Of a DNA stretch of 11,148 nucleotides, positions 1-5,529 are shown piece by piece (the first letter of the stretch is position 1; every line of letters begins with the position of its first letter). Position numbers and translations under genes: made by a program. Under the pieces are notes generated by a model. The model was not told where the DNA came from, made no database searches, and was given only the letters and a program-made list of their open reading frames with translations. Source of the stretch: an uncultured Clostridia bacterium (GTDB taxonomy: Bacteria; Bacillota; Clostridia; Oscillospirales; Oscillospiraceae); contig CAMWSZ010000048.1 of assembly GCA_947177005.1 (NCBI GenBank), forward strand, positions 1 to 11,148, read 5' to 3'.

Positions 1-105
1 GCCGATGAGGCCGTAGATTTTACCGGGCAGCAGGTTCAGGGAGATATTTTGCAGCACATTTTTGCCGCTGTAGGTTTTGGTGATGTTTTCACAGCCAAGG
101 CTCAT
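1..105 (-). CDS. ABC transporter ATP-binding protein, N-terminal fragment
   Basis: Only the first 35 codons lie in the window; the gene continues past base 1. The visible protein begins MSLGCENITKTYSGKNVLQN and continues ISLNLLPGKIYGLIG. This is the usual start of an ABC ATPase: the aromatic A-loop Tyr (residue 12), then the 'LPGKIYGLIG' strand leading into Walker A, which is cut off just before its GxxGxGKS. The start is fixed by ATGA overlap with the upstream regulator gene (its TGA is 104-102) and an AGGAGA ribosome binding site about 9 bases upstream. By family knowledge it would hydrolyse ATP to drive transport; the substrate cannot be told. Its place behind a YtrA-like repressor resembles GntR-controlled ABC operons of Bacillota, often linked to antibiotic or cell-envelope stress, but that is inference. 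Confidence 0.85.
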   Translation of the reverse strand, partial: MSLGCENITKTYSGKNVLQNISLNLLPGKIYGLIG

Positions 106-467
106 AGCTTCATTTCTCCTATCATAGTCAGCAGTTCTTCCCGGCTGATGCCCAGGCTTTTGGCCTCGGCCAGCAGGGGGACGATATGGTTTTCCGTAAA
201 AGCGGCGCGGCGTTTGGCAAGGATTTTTTCCCGTGCGCCGCCGGAGACGAACAGCCCGATGCCGCGCCGTTTGTACAGGATGCCCTCGTCCACCAGCAGG
301 TTGACGCCCTTGGCGGCGGTGGCGGGATTGATGGTGTAGAGCTTCGCCAGCTCGTTGGTGCTGGGGACCTGCTCCTCCTCCAGAAGAATGCCCCGCAGGA
401 TGTCGGTTTCGATCATCTCGCTGATTTGCAGATAAATCGACTTCTGTTCTGTCAGACGTTCGTTCAT
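102..467 (-). CDS. GntR-family transcriptional regulator, YtrA subfamily
   Basis: A 121-residue DNA-binding protein. Residues about 10-76 form the winged helix-turn-helix typical of GntR proteins (IYLQISEMIETDILRG, then VPSTNELAKLYTINPATA, then the wing LVDEGILYKRRGIGLFV). Only about 45 residues follow, too short for a FadR or UTRA ligand domain but right for the YtrA subfamily's short dimerisation helices. I chose the ATG at 465-467 because a strong GGAGGAG site precedes it by a few bases; an in-frame ATG at 495-497 lies inside the transcribed leader without a good binding site. The gene overlaps the following ABC ATPase gene by four bases (ATGA), so the two are probably translationally coupled and the regulator likely represses its own operon. 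The inducing signal is unknown. Confidence 0.9.
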   Translation of the reverse strand: MNERLTEQKSIYLQISEMIETDILRGILLEEEQVPSTNELAKLYTINPATAAKGVNLLVDEGILYKRRGIGLFVSGGAREKILAKRRAAFTENHIVPLLAEAKSLGISREELLTMIGEMKL

Positions 468-491
468 TACTCCTCCTTCTTTACTTAAGTG

Positions 492-513
492 GTTCATTAC
501 TTGTGTAACTAAC
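492..513. promoter_or_regulatory. Inverted repeat over the GntR transcription start (candidate operator)
   Basis: GTTCATTAC (492-500) and GTAACTAAC (505-513) form an imperfect inverted repeat, 7 of 9 positions paired, around a 4-base centre. It spans the downstream edge of the -10 box and the predicted start site, where a bound repressor would block transcription. GntR-type dimers bind such repeats, so self-repression by the product of 102-467 is the simplest reading. That assignment is inferred from position. Confidence 0.5.
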
Positions 514-540
514 TATAACACCAACAAGGCAGGCTGTCAA
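512..540 (-). promoter_or_regulatory. Sigma-A-type promoter of the GntR-ABC operon
   Basis: Read on the minus strand, a perfect -35 box TTGACA (540-535) is followed by a 17-base spacer and a -10 box TATAGT (517-512, 5 of 6 matches). The predicted transcription start is near 505, giving a leader of about 38 bases before the regulator ATG. Confidence 0.8.
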
Positions 541-581
541 GAGTAAATTTTCCGGCCCGGCCCGATAAATATCTGGTGCCG

Positions 582-614
582 CCCTTTGCCGCAAAACCTC
601 TGTGCCGCAAAGGG
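582..614. repeat. Inverted and direct repeat pair between the divergent promoters
   Basis: CCCTTTGC (582-589) and GCAAAGGG (607-614) are perfect inverted 8-base arms separated by 17 bases. Within the same segment the 9-mer TGCCGCAAA occurs twice in direct orientation (587-595 and 603-611), 16 bases apart. It lies upstream of both diverging promoters, so it could be a regulator site or a transcribed stem-loop. No T-run follows the arms, so it is not an evident terminator. Confidence 0.45.
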
Positions 615-624
615 ACTGCCTGTA

Positions 625-658
625 TTTTCCCGGAAAAATCTGGGAAAACAGAAAAATC
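625..658. repeat. Second inverted repeat with GAAAAATC direct repeats, just upstream of the kinase promoter
   Basis: TTTTCCC (625-631) and GGGAAAA (642-648) are perfect 7-base inverted arms with a 10-base centre. GAAAAATC occurs at 633-640 and again at 651-658, the second copy ending three bases before the -35 box of the kinase promoter. The position suits an activator site, but no known regulator can be named from the sequence. Confidence 0.4.
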
Positions 659-661
659 ATC

Positions 662-690
662 GTGACAACTCCCTGTTTTTGTGGTAAAAT
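662..690 (+). promoter_or_regulatory. Sigma-A-type promoter of the PAS histidine kinase gene
   Basis: GTGACA (662-667, 5 of 6 matches to the -35 consensus) is followed by exactly 17 bases and TAAAAT (685-690, 5 of 6 matches to the -10). The start would be near 697, about 22 bases before the kinase ATG, and the strong GGGGGGAGGA ribosome binding site at 701-710 lies in this short leader. Confidence 0.7.
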
Positions 691-718
691 CTGAGTAACA
701 GGGGGGAGGACTGCTGCC

Positions 719-2533
719 ATGAACCAGAATTATCAGATTGACGAGATCCTGCAAATACTCTGCCCGCCCCGCACGGACGGACAGTCCCAACAAAATACCT
801 GCGCGCTGACACAGTTTATGGACCAGATGCCCGGCGGCTTCCTGATCTATCACGCCGGACAGGACGATCAGATCATCTACGCCAACCGCGGCCTGCTGCG
901 GATCTTTCAGTGCGAAACAGAGGAGGAGTTCCGGTCGTTCTGCGGCAACTCCTTCCGCCTCCTCATTCATCCCGACGACCGGGACCGGGTGGAAAAAAGT
1001 ATCCGTGACCAGATCTGCCAGGGTGAAAACGGTATGGACTACGTGGAATACCGGACCGTCCGGCGGGACGGCGTTGTCCGTTGGATCGAGGACTACGGCC
1101 ACTTCACCCGCAGCGACGCTTTGGGCGATATTTTTTATGTGTTCCTCAGCGACGCCACCGAAAAACGGGAGCTGCTGATGCAGGAAAAAAACCGTATCCT
1201 CCAAGAGGGCGTGGAGAAGGAGCTGAGACTCCAACGTCTGATTGAGGCGTATGACAAGGAGCGGAGTTTAATCAACGTGCGGTATCTGCGGCAGCTTGAG
1301 GTTATCGAGGGACTGAGCGTCAACTACGATACCATTTGCTATGTTGACCTGGAGCTGGACCAGATCCTGCCCTACCGCCTCAGCCCCCGTACCGCCCAGC
1401 TCCTGATAAAAGATGAGGCGACCCTCTATTCCGACTTTTATCCCCGTTATGTGGAGCTGTGGGTGCATCCGGAGGACCGGAACGCCGTCCTGAAAGCTAC
1501 CGCGCCTGCGTATATCCGCGACCGCCTGCGTGACGCCCAGACCTTCTATTTCAATTTCCGCGTCCTCCTGGATAGTGAGCTGCGGTATCTCCAACTGCGC
1601 ATTGTCAACGTGGGACGGCAGGAGGGAACCGTCTCGCAGGTGGTGCTGGGCTTCCGCAGCGTAGACGAGGAGATTCGCCGTCAGATGGAACAGCAGGCCC
1701 TGCTGTCCGAAACCCTCGCCCGTGCCAATCTCGCCATTAACAGCAAAAACGCCTTCCTCTCCAATATCTCCCACGATATGCGCACCCCCCTCCACGCTAT
1801 TTTCGGCTTCACCTCCTTGGCTAAAATGAGCCTGCATGTGCCAGATGAGGCTATGGAGTATCTGGACCGGGTGGAAAAGGCCGGACAACAGCTGCTGGAG
1901 ATGATCGAAAAGGTGCTGGAGGCGTCGGCACTGTCGGGCGACGAGTCGGAGAGTTTGAAGGAGGTGGAGTGCGACCTCCGGGAAACCGCCCAAAGGGTCT
2001 GCGATTTTCTCCAGCCCCAGGCGCTTGAAAAACATATCACATTCACGCTGGACTGCTCTGGCCTGTGCCACCAAGCCGTCTACGCCGACCAGGAAAAGCT
2101 GCGTCAGATGCTCCTCAATCTCGCCAACAACGCCATTACCTACACCGATCCCGGCGGCGCCGTCTCCCTCTCCGTCGTCGAGGGGGACGAGCTGGGCAGC
2201 GGCTATACCCCTTACCGCTTTATCGTGCAGGACAACGGCATCGGCATCAGTCCGGAGTTTTTGGAGATTATCTATGAGCCGTTCAACCGGGAGAAAAATT
2301 CCACCCTCAGCGGCGTTCACGGCATTGGACTGGGCCTCACCATTGTCAAGTGCATCGTGGACATGATGGGTGGTACGCTGGACGTGCAGAGTGCGCTCAA
2401 CGCCGGAAGTACCTTTACCGTCTCTCTCAGCTTCCGCCGCCAGCCGCCGGAGGACACGATCCTGATGAACCGGCTCAAAGAGATTCAGGAGTGCAGCGCG
2501 ATTAACCCGTCCAAAGATGCCCCCCGCCCCTGA
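719..2533 (+). CDS. Soluble PAS-domain sensor histidine kinase
   Basis: A 604-residue histidine kinase. Domains in order are: a PAS_3-like sensor (about 31-150, with the HPDDRDRV turn at 84-91); a coiled-coil linker (about 150-195); a second, more divergent PAS-like domain (about 200-320, HPEDRNAV at 250-257); the HisKA dimerisation helix with phospho-acceptor His352 in SHDMRTPLHAI; and the HATPase_c domain with N-box NLANNA (467-472), G1 DNGIGI (505-510), F-box EPF (520-522) and G2 GIGLGL (535-540). All catalytic boxes look intact. There is no signal peptide or membrane helix, so it should act in the cytoplasm on an internal signal. There is no attached receiver, so it needs a separate partner. 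The ATG at 719 follows a strong GGGGGGAGGA site at 8 bases. Downstream lie a ruined hybrid kinase, an Hpt protein and a receiver-HD-GYP protein, the likely partners by proximity. The bound ligand is unknown. Confidence 0.93.
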   Translation: MNQNYQIDEILQILCPPRTDGQSQQNTCALTQFMDQMPGGFLIYHAGQDDQIIYANRGLLRIFQCETEEEFRSFCGNSFRLLIHPDDRDRVEKSIRDQICQGENGMDYVEYRTVRRDGVVRWIEDYGHFTRSDALGDIFYVFLSDATEKRELLMQEKNRILQEGVEKELRLQRLIEAYDKERSLINVRYLRQLEVIEGLSVNYDTICYVDLELDQILPYRLSPRTAQLLIKDEATLYSDFYPRYVELWVHPEDRNAVLKATAPAYIRDRLRDAQTFYFNFRVLLDSELRYLQLRIVNVGRQEGTVSQVVLGFRSVDEEIRRQMEQQALLSETLARANLAINSKNAFLSNISHDMRTPLHAIFGFTSLAKMSLHVPDEAMEYLDRVEKAGQQLLEMIEKVLEASALSGDESESLKEVECDLRETAQRVCDFLQPQALEKHITFTLDCSGLCHQAVYADQEKLRQMLLNLANNAITYTDPGGAVSLSVVEGDELGSGYTPYRFIVQDNGIGISPEFLEIIYEPFNREKNSTLSGVHGIGLGLTIVKCIVDMMGGTLDVQSALNAGSTFTVSLSFRRQPPEDTILMNRLKEIQECSAINPSKDAPRP

Positions 2534-2542
2534 AACGGGCCT

Positions 2543-2565
2543 TTTACCGATAGATTTCCGGTAAA
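2543..2565. other. Short stem-loop after the kinase gene (weak terminator candidate)
   Basis: TTTACCG (2543-2549) pairs perfectly with CGGTAAA (2559-2565) around a 9-base loop, ten bases after the kinase stop. The downstream bases (GATTTACATAT) do not form a clear U-tract, so this is at best a weak terminator or an RNA-stability element. Confidence 0.3.
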
Positions 2566-2618
2566 GATTTACATATATTGCCCAAAAATAAATAGGAACT
2601 TTTGTGTAGAATGTCTTG

Positions 2619-2647
2619 TTGTTTTTTCCTACCTGCGATTGTATAAT
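2619..2647 (+). promoter_or_regulatory. Promoter ahead of the decayed hybrid kinase and Hpt gene
   Basis: A perfect -10 box TATAAT (2642-2647) sits in an AT-rich stretch, with a weak -35 TTGTTT (2619-2624) 17 bases upstream. The predicted start is near 2654. The first intact gene downstream is the Hpt gene at 3229, so a transcript from here would carry the dead kinase as a leader of roughly 570 bases. Confidence 0.55.
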
Positions 2648-2657
2648 AAATTTATTC

Positions 2658-2674
2658 CTGCAAAGTATTTGCAG
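2658..2674. promoter_or_regulatory. Perfect 17-base palindrome just after the predicted transcription start
   Basis: CTGCAAA (2658-2664) and TTTGCAG (2668-2674) are perfect inverted arms around the 3-base centre GTA. The site lies about +4 to +20 relative to the promoter at 2619-2647, a classic place for a repressor dimer. It could also form a tight hairpin at the 5' end of the mRNA. No matching regulator is encoded nearby except the GntR protein, whose candidate site looks different. Confidence 0.5.
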
Positions 2675-2778
2675 ACTGTAAGGTATGTTTCGCTCACAGC
2701 GTCGTGTCTTTATCATGTGCGGCGGTATGACAGAAAAGTCCCTTAATGCAGAATTTTACAGGATAAAGGCGGATCAAT

Positions 2779-3224
2779 ATGGCAGTGCTGAAATCAATCA
2801 AAAATGTCCGGGGTCTCCCGGCCACTCTCCTGATTTGTGCCTGCCTGCCCGCAGCCGTCAGGGGATAAACTTGCGTATTCACCTAATACTTATCAATTTT
2901 TTATCCAACGCTGTTAAATATACCCGTGAGGGCGGAGGGATTGGGCTGGCCGTCCGGGAGCTGCCTCAGGTGGTTCCGAACGACAGCCGTATTTAGTTCA
3001 CAGTCAAGAACAACGGGGAGGGCGGACCATTTCTACCCAAAACCGTCTTTATTCAGAAGGGGATGGCCGATTGCCATAACAGCTAACGCCTTCGTGGACG
3101 ATGTGCGCGGCACCCTGGAGACCGGTATGGACGGGTCCATACCGCTCGTCCTGGATCAGCTGAAAAAACGATTCAGGAGGTCTTTGCCAATAAAGCTAAG
3201 CAACAAGAGGTACGAGAGGAGTAA
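2779..3224 (+). pseudogene. Decayed hybrid histidine kinase/receiver gene (remnant fragments)
   Basis: Three fragments of a hybrid kinase survive in order. A possible N-terminus from ATG 2779 (weak GGCGG site) reads MAVLKSIKNVRGLPATLLIC, hydrophobic like a membrane anchor, and hits TAA at 2866. Next comes a HATPase N-box region (about 2874-3020) reading RIHLILINFLSNAVKYTREG, then FTVKNNGEG of the G1 box, interrupted by TAG at 2994-2996. Then comes the tail of a receiver domain (about 3067-3221) reading PIAITANAFVDDVRGTLETG and MDG. The sensor, HisKA, G2 box and receiver phospho-Asp are gone. In the receiver tail, the Lys-Pro step expected after GMDG is shortened (GSIPLVLDQL), consistent with loss of two codons including the catalytic Lys. 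The A-run at 3163-3168 looks one base short: shifting frame there restores TIQEVFANKAKQQEVREE and a stop at 3222-3224. Several independent lesions argue against one sequencing error. The ancestral gene would have ended 4 bases before the Hpt start. Confidence 0.8.
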
Positions 3225-3228
3225 TACT

Positions 3229-3582
3229 ATGCAACTGCTATCTGAACTGGACAGCCTGGGCGTCAATACCAAGGAGGGCCTCGCCCGCGTCATGGACGAC
3301 GAGTCCTTGTATACAATGATGCTGGACATGTTTGTGGACACCGTGCAGTCGGCCCCCATCAGCCCCGGCGAGTTCGACGGCGGCAGCTTGGAGAAACTGA
3401 TTGAAAAGGTTCATACACTGAAGGGCACCACGGGAAATCTGTCGCTGGAGCCGCTGTTCGTGCGCTACACCCGGTCGCTGGAGCTGCTGCGGGAGAAAAA
3501 GCCCGCAGAGGCAAAGACTGTGTTTGAGGAGTTGCTGCCGATTCAGGAAAAAATCGTGGAATGCATCCGGAAACACCAGTAA
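3229..3582 (+). CDS. Stand-alone Hpt (histidine phosphotransfer) domain protein
   Basis: A 117-residue all-helical phosphotransfer protein. The signature HTLKGTTGNL carries the phospho-acceptor His62, and the preceding helix (MMLDMFVDTVQ, 30-40) and the following helices fit the Hpt four-helix bundle. It has no kinase activity of its own; by family knowledge it shuttles phosphate between a hybrid-kinase receiver and a final response regulator. I chose ATG 3229 because GAGAGGAG precedes it with good spacing and it follows the ancestral stop of the broken hybrid kinase by 4 bases. The reading frame also stays open upstream to 2926 through the receiver remnant, so a longer 218-residue form is possible but less likely. 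The gene looks intact although its presumed donor is destroyed, and the receiver-HD-GYP gene begins 154 bases downstream. Confidence 0.88.
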   Translation: MQLLSELDSLGVNTKEGLARVMDDESLYTMMLDMFVDTVQSAPISPGEFDGGSLEKLIEKVHTLKGTTGNLSLEPLFVRYTRSLELLREKKPAEAKTVFEELLPIQEKIVECIRKHQ

Positions 3583-3603
3583 CCCATTAAATGAGAAAAT
3601 AAA

Positions 3604-3678
3604 TTGTGAACGAATAGCCCAGAAAGCCTCCCGTCCCGCGGAAGCCTGTGGACGTTGCCGCACTTAGTTTGTTCACAA
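3604..3678. repeat. Long-spaced inverted repeat between the Hpt and HD-GYP genes
   Basis: TTGTGAAC (3604-3611) and GTTCACAA (3671-3678) are perfect 8-base inverted arms with 59 bases between them; two of the next three inner positions also pair. The right arm overlaps the candidate -35 box of the downstream promoter. The enclosed segment also has AAGCCT twice (3624-3629 and 3642-3647) and the palindrome CCGCGG. This could be a two-site operator or the boundary of a structured RNA; no coding sequence is seen in it. Confidence 0.4.
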
Positions 3679-3699
3679 AATGTCCGCTTATGCTATGGC
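3672..3699 (+). promoter_or_regulatory. Possible extended -10 promoter of the HD-GYP gene
   Basis: TTCACA (3672-3677, 5 of 6 matches) is followed by 16 bases and an extended -10 TGC-TATGGC (3691-3699), where the TG helps but the hexamer matches only 3 of 6. The start would be near 3706, about 31 bases before the ATG at 3737. Confidence 0.35.
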
Positions 3700-3736
3700 T
3701 TTCAGATTACAGCGGACTCGCAGAAGGGGGACAGTA

Positions 3737-4840
3737 ATGGAACTGAAATCATTGGGCTTGGCCGACGATATCGGCACCATATTGATTGTGGATGACGATA
3801 TGATTAACCGTACCATCCTGAAAAAAATCTTTTCTGACGCCTATGAGGTAGAGGAGCGGGTGAACGGACGGGAGGGGCTGGAGGCCCTGCTGAATCCTAA
3901 CCACACCTACTGCGCCGTGCTGCTGGATATGATTATGCCGGAGATGACCGGGATCGAGGTGCTGCAAAGACTGAGCCCGCTGGGCATCCCAAAACAGCTC
4001 CCCATTTTCCTGATCACCGCAGAGACCAGCGACCAGCTGGTGCGGAAGGCGTATGACCTGGGCGTCATGGATGTCATCCGCAAGCCGGTGGTGTCGTTTC
4101 TGGTGCGGCGGCGGGTGGACTCCATTATTGAACTGTTTGAGGCCCGGAAAAGCCTGAACCGCGTGGTCAAGACCCAGCAGCTGGAGCTGCTGGAGCAGGC
4201 CAGCCAGATCATTCAGCTCAACCGGGGCATGATCGAAGCCCTCGCCACCGCCATTGAGTTCCGTAATGAGGAGTCCGGCGGACACGTGCAGCGCATCTCT
4301 AAAATCACCACCATTATCCTGGAAAACACCCCGTTCGGGGAGGGCTTGAGCGCGGAGGAGATCGACAACATCTCCCTTGCGTCCATTATGCACGACGTGG
4401 GAAAAATCACCATTCCGGACGCCGTGCTGACAAAGCCCGGCCGCTTCACCCCAGAGGAGTACGAGATCATGAAAACCCATACCAGCAAGGGCGTCATGAT
4501 TCTGGAGAGCATCCCCCAGCTGCGCAACAGCGGCATCTACGACTATGCCTGCGACATCGCCCTCCACCACCACGAGCGTTGGGACGGCAAGGGCTATCCC
4601 GAAGGCTTGAAGGGGGATGAAATCTCGCCGTGGGCACAGGTGGTAGCGCTGGCGGATGTGTACGACGCGCTGAGCTGCAAACGGATCTACAAGAAATCCT
4701 ACGCCCGGCAGACAGTGCTGGATATGATCTGCACTGGCCAGTGTGGGGTATTCAATCCGCGGCTGCTGGAGTGCTTTCTGCCTATTGAGGACCAGATTTT
4801 CGCCATCTACCAAACCCTGCCGGAGGCCCAGTCCGACTGA
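3737..4840 (+). CDS. Response regulator with HD-GYP domain, predicted cyclic-di-GMP phosphodiesterase
   Basis: A 367-residue two-domain response regulator. The N-terminal receiver (about 12-130) keeps its acidic pair Asp20/Asp21, phospho-acceptor Asp64 (LLDMIMPEM), Thr94 and Lys116 (RKP), so it should be phosphorylatable. A helical linker (about 132-165) joins it to an HD-GYP domain (about 165-350) with His183, the His219-Asp220 pair (MHDVGK), His248, HHHERWDGKGYP (277-288) and Asp307 (LADVYDAL). The complete HD and GYP signatures predict a metal-dependent phosphodiesterase that hydrolyses cyclic-di-GMP, typically controlling motility, adhesion or biofilm. I chose ATG 3737 (MELKSLG) because AGAAGGGGG lies at suitable spacing; an in-frame ATG at 3680 would add 19 residues but has no binding site. 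Position suggests it is the output of the Hpt and PAS-kinase phosphorelay. A strong terminator follows the gene. Confidence 0.94.
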   Translation: MELKSLGLADDIGTILIVDDDMINRTILKKIFSDAYEVEERVNGREGLEALLNPNHTYCAVLLDMIMPEMTGIEVLQRLSPLGIPKQLPIFLITAETSDQLVRKAYDLGVMDVIRKPVVSFLVRRRVDSIIELFEARKSLNRVVKTQQLELLEQASQIIQLNRGMIEALATAIEFRNEESGGHVQRISKITTIILENTPFGEGLSAEEIDNISLASIMHDVGKITIPDAVLTKPGRFTPEEYEIMKTHTSKGVMILESIPQLRNSGIYDYACDIALHHHERWDGKGYPEGLKGDEISPWAQVVALADVYDALSCKRIYKKSYARQTVLDMICTGQCGVFNPRLLECFLPIEDQIFAIYQTLPEAQSD

Positions 4841-4917
4841 CCTCCACTTGCCAGCAGTCCTTTCATCTCTGGCAGTAGTTCCTGCATATGCTGATATTTC
4901 CTTGCTATTATATTTTA

Positions 4918-4961
4918 CCCCCTGATGTAGTACTTTTATTTTCCTACATCAGGGGGCTTTT
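4918..4961 (+). terminator. Strong intrinsic terminator of the signalling island
   Basis: CCCCCTGATGTAG (4918-4930) pairs perfectly over 13 bases with CTACATCAGGGGG (4944-4956) across a 13-base loop, followed by CTTTT. It ends plus-strand transcription after the HD-GYP gene. It also lies about 50 bases beyond the convergent pgsA stop; the minus-strand side lacks a good T-run (TAAAATATAAT), so it would work less well there. Confidence 0.9.
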
Positions 4962-5007
4962 GTCTATCTCCATTTTTACTGGGGCTGTTCAGAGGCCCAG
5001 AGGGTTT

Positions 5008-5529
5008 TCACATATCGCTGAGGCAATCTTTGTTTTTGACGAAATACTCCACGCCTGAATATATAGTAGTCACAACGATCACGGCCGAACAGAGAGTATT
5101 GACCATTTCCGGGACCGGCAGGAGCATCAAAACCACACAGACCATAGTGGCGGCGGTTTTCACCTTTCCGGACCACCCCGCTGCAATCACACGGCCCTTG
5201 TCGCTGGCGACCATCCGCAGGCCGCTTACCGCAAATTCCCGCACGAGCACGATGAGCAGCGCCCAGCCGGGCATCTGTCCCTGCTCCACAAACCACAGCA
5301 TTGCCGCTGTGACCAGCATTTTATCCGCCAGCGGATCGGCAAATTTACCGAAATCCGTAATGAGATTGTACTTTCTTGCGATTTTACCGTCCAGCATGTC
5401 GGTGAGGCTGGCAGCAATGAAAATCGCTAACGCCACATAGGACGCATACGGGACATCCAGATACAGCACCAGCAGAAACGGAATAATTAGAAGAATCCGC
5501 AGCAGGGTCAGTTTATTGGGCAGATTCAT
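5008..5529 (-). CDS. pgsA: CDP-diacylglycerol--glycerol-3-phosphate 3-phosphatidyltransferase
   Basis: A 173-residue integral membrane enzyme that joins glycerol-3-phosphate to CDP-diacylglycerol, giving phosphatidylglycerophosphate, the committed step to phosphatidylglycerol and cardiolipin. It carries the full CDP-alcohol phosphotransferase signature: Asp44, Asp47-Gly48, Ala51-Arg52, Gly61, Asp65 and Asp69 (TDMLDGKIAR, then GKFADPLADK). Hydrophobic helices lie at about 8-25, 29-42, 72-82, 88-105, 124-139 and 143-160, and the length is normal. The start (MNLPNKLTLLRILL) is typical of PgsA. Its ATG overlaps the rimO stop as ATGA, and its GGAGGAGGT binding site lies in the last rimO codons, so translation is coupled. 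It is the last gene of the minus-strand block. Confidence 0.96.
   Translation of the reverse strand: MNLPNKLTLLRILLIIPFLLVLYLDVPYASYVALAIFIAASLTDMLDGKIARKYNLITDFGKFADPLADKMLVTAAMLWFVEQGQMPGWALLIVLVREFAVSGLRMVASDKGRVIAAGWSGKVKTAATMVCVVLMLLPVPEMVNTLCSAVIVVTTIYSGVEYFVKNKDCLSDM

Noticed and set aside
2524..2546. CCCG...CGGGCCTTTT around the PAS kinase stop codon as a terminator
   Set aside because: The stem is only four bases with a short interrupted T-run; too weak to call.
1268..2716. A long open frame of 482 codons on the minus strand opposite the PAS kinase gene
   Set aside because: It mirrors a well-supported kinase with intact catalytic boxes. Long antisense frames are common in GC-biased coding DNA, and its translation shows no recognisable domain or ribosome binding site.
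2685..2996. A free-standing 103-residue protein starting at 2685
   Set aside because: Its second half is clearly a fragment of a histidine kinase ATPase domain, its first half resembles nothing, and no ribosome binding site precedes it; it is treated as part of the pseudogene region.
3680..3736. Longer 386-residue form of the HD-GYP protein
   Set aside because: The extra 19 residues are basic and unlike a receiver start, there is no binding site before 3680, and a good AGAAGGGGG site precedes 3737.
3749..4813. A 354-codon open frame on the minus strand opposite the HD-GYP gene
   Set aside because: It is a shadow of the receiver-HD-GYP coding frame; its translation is low-complexity and matches no family I know.
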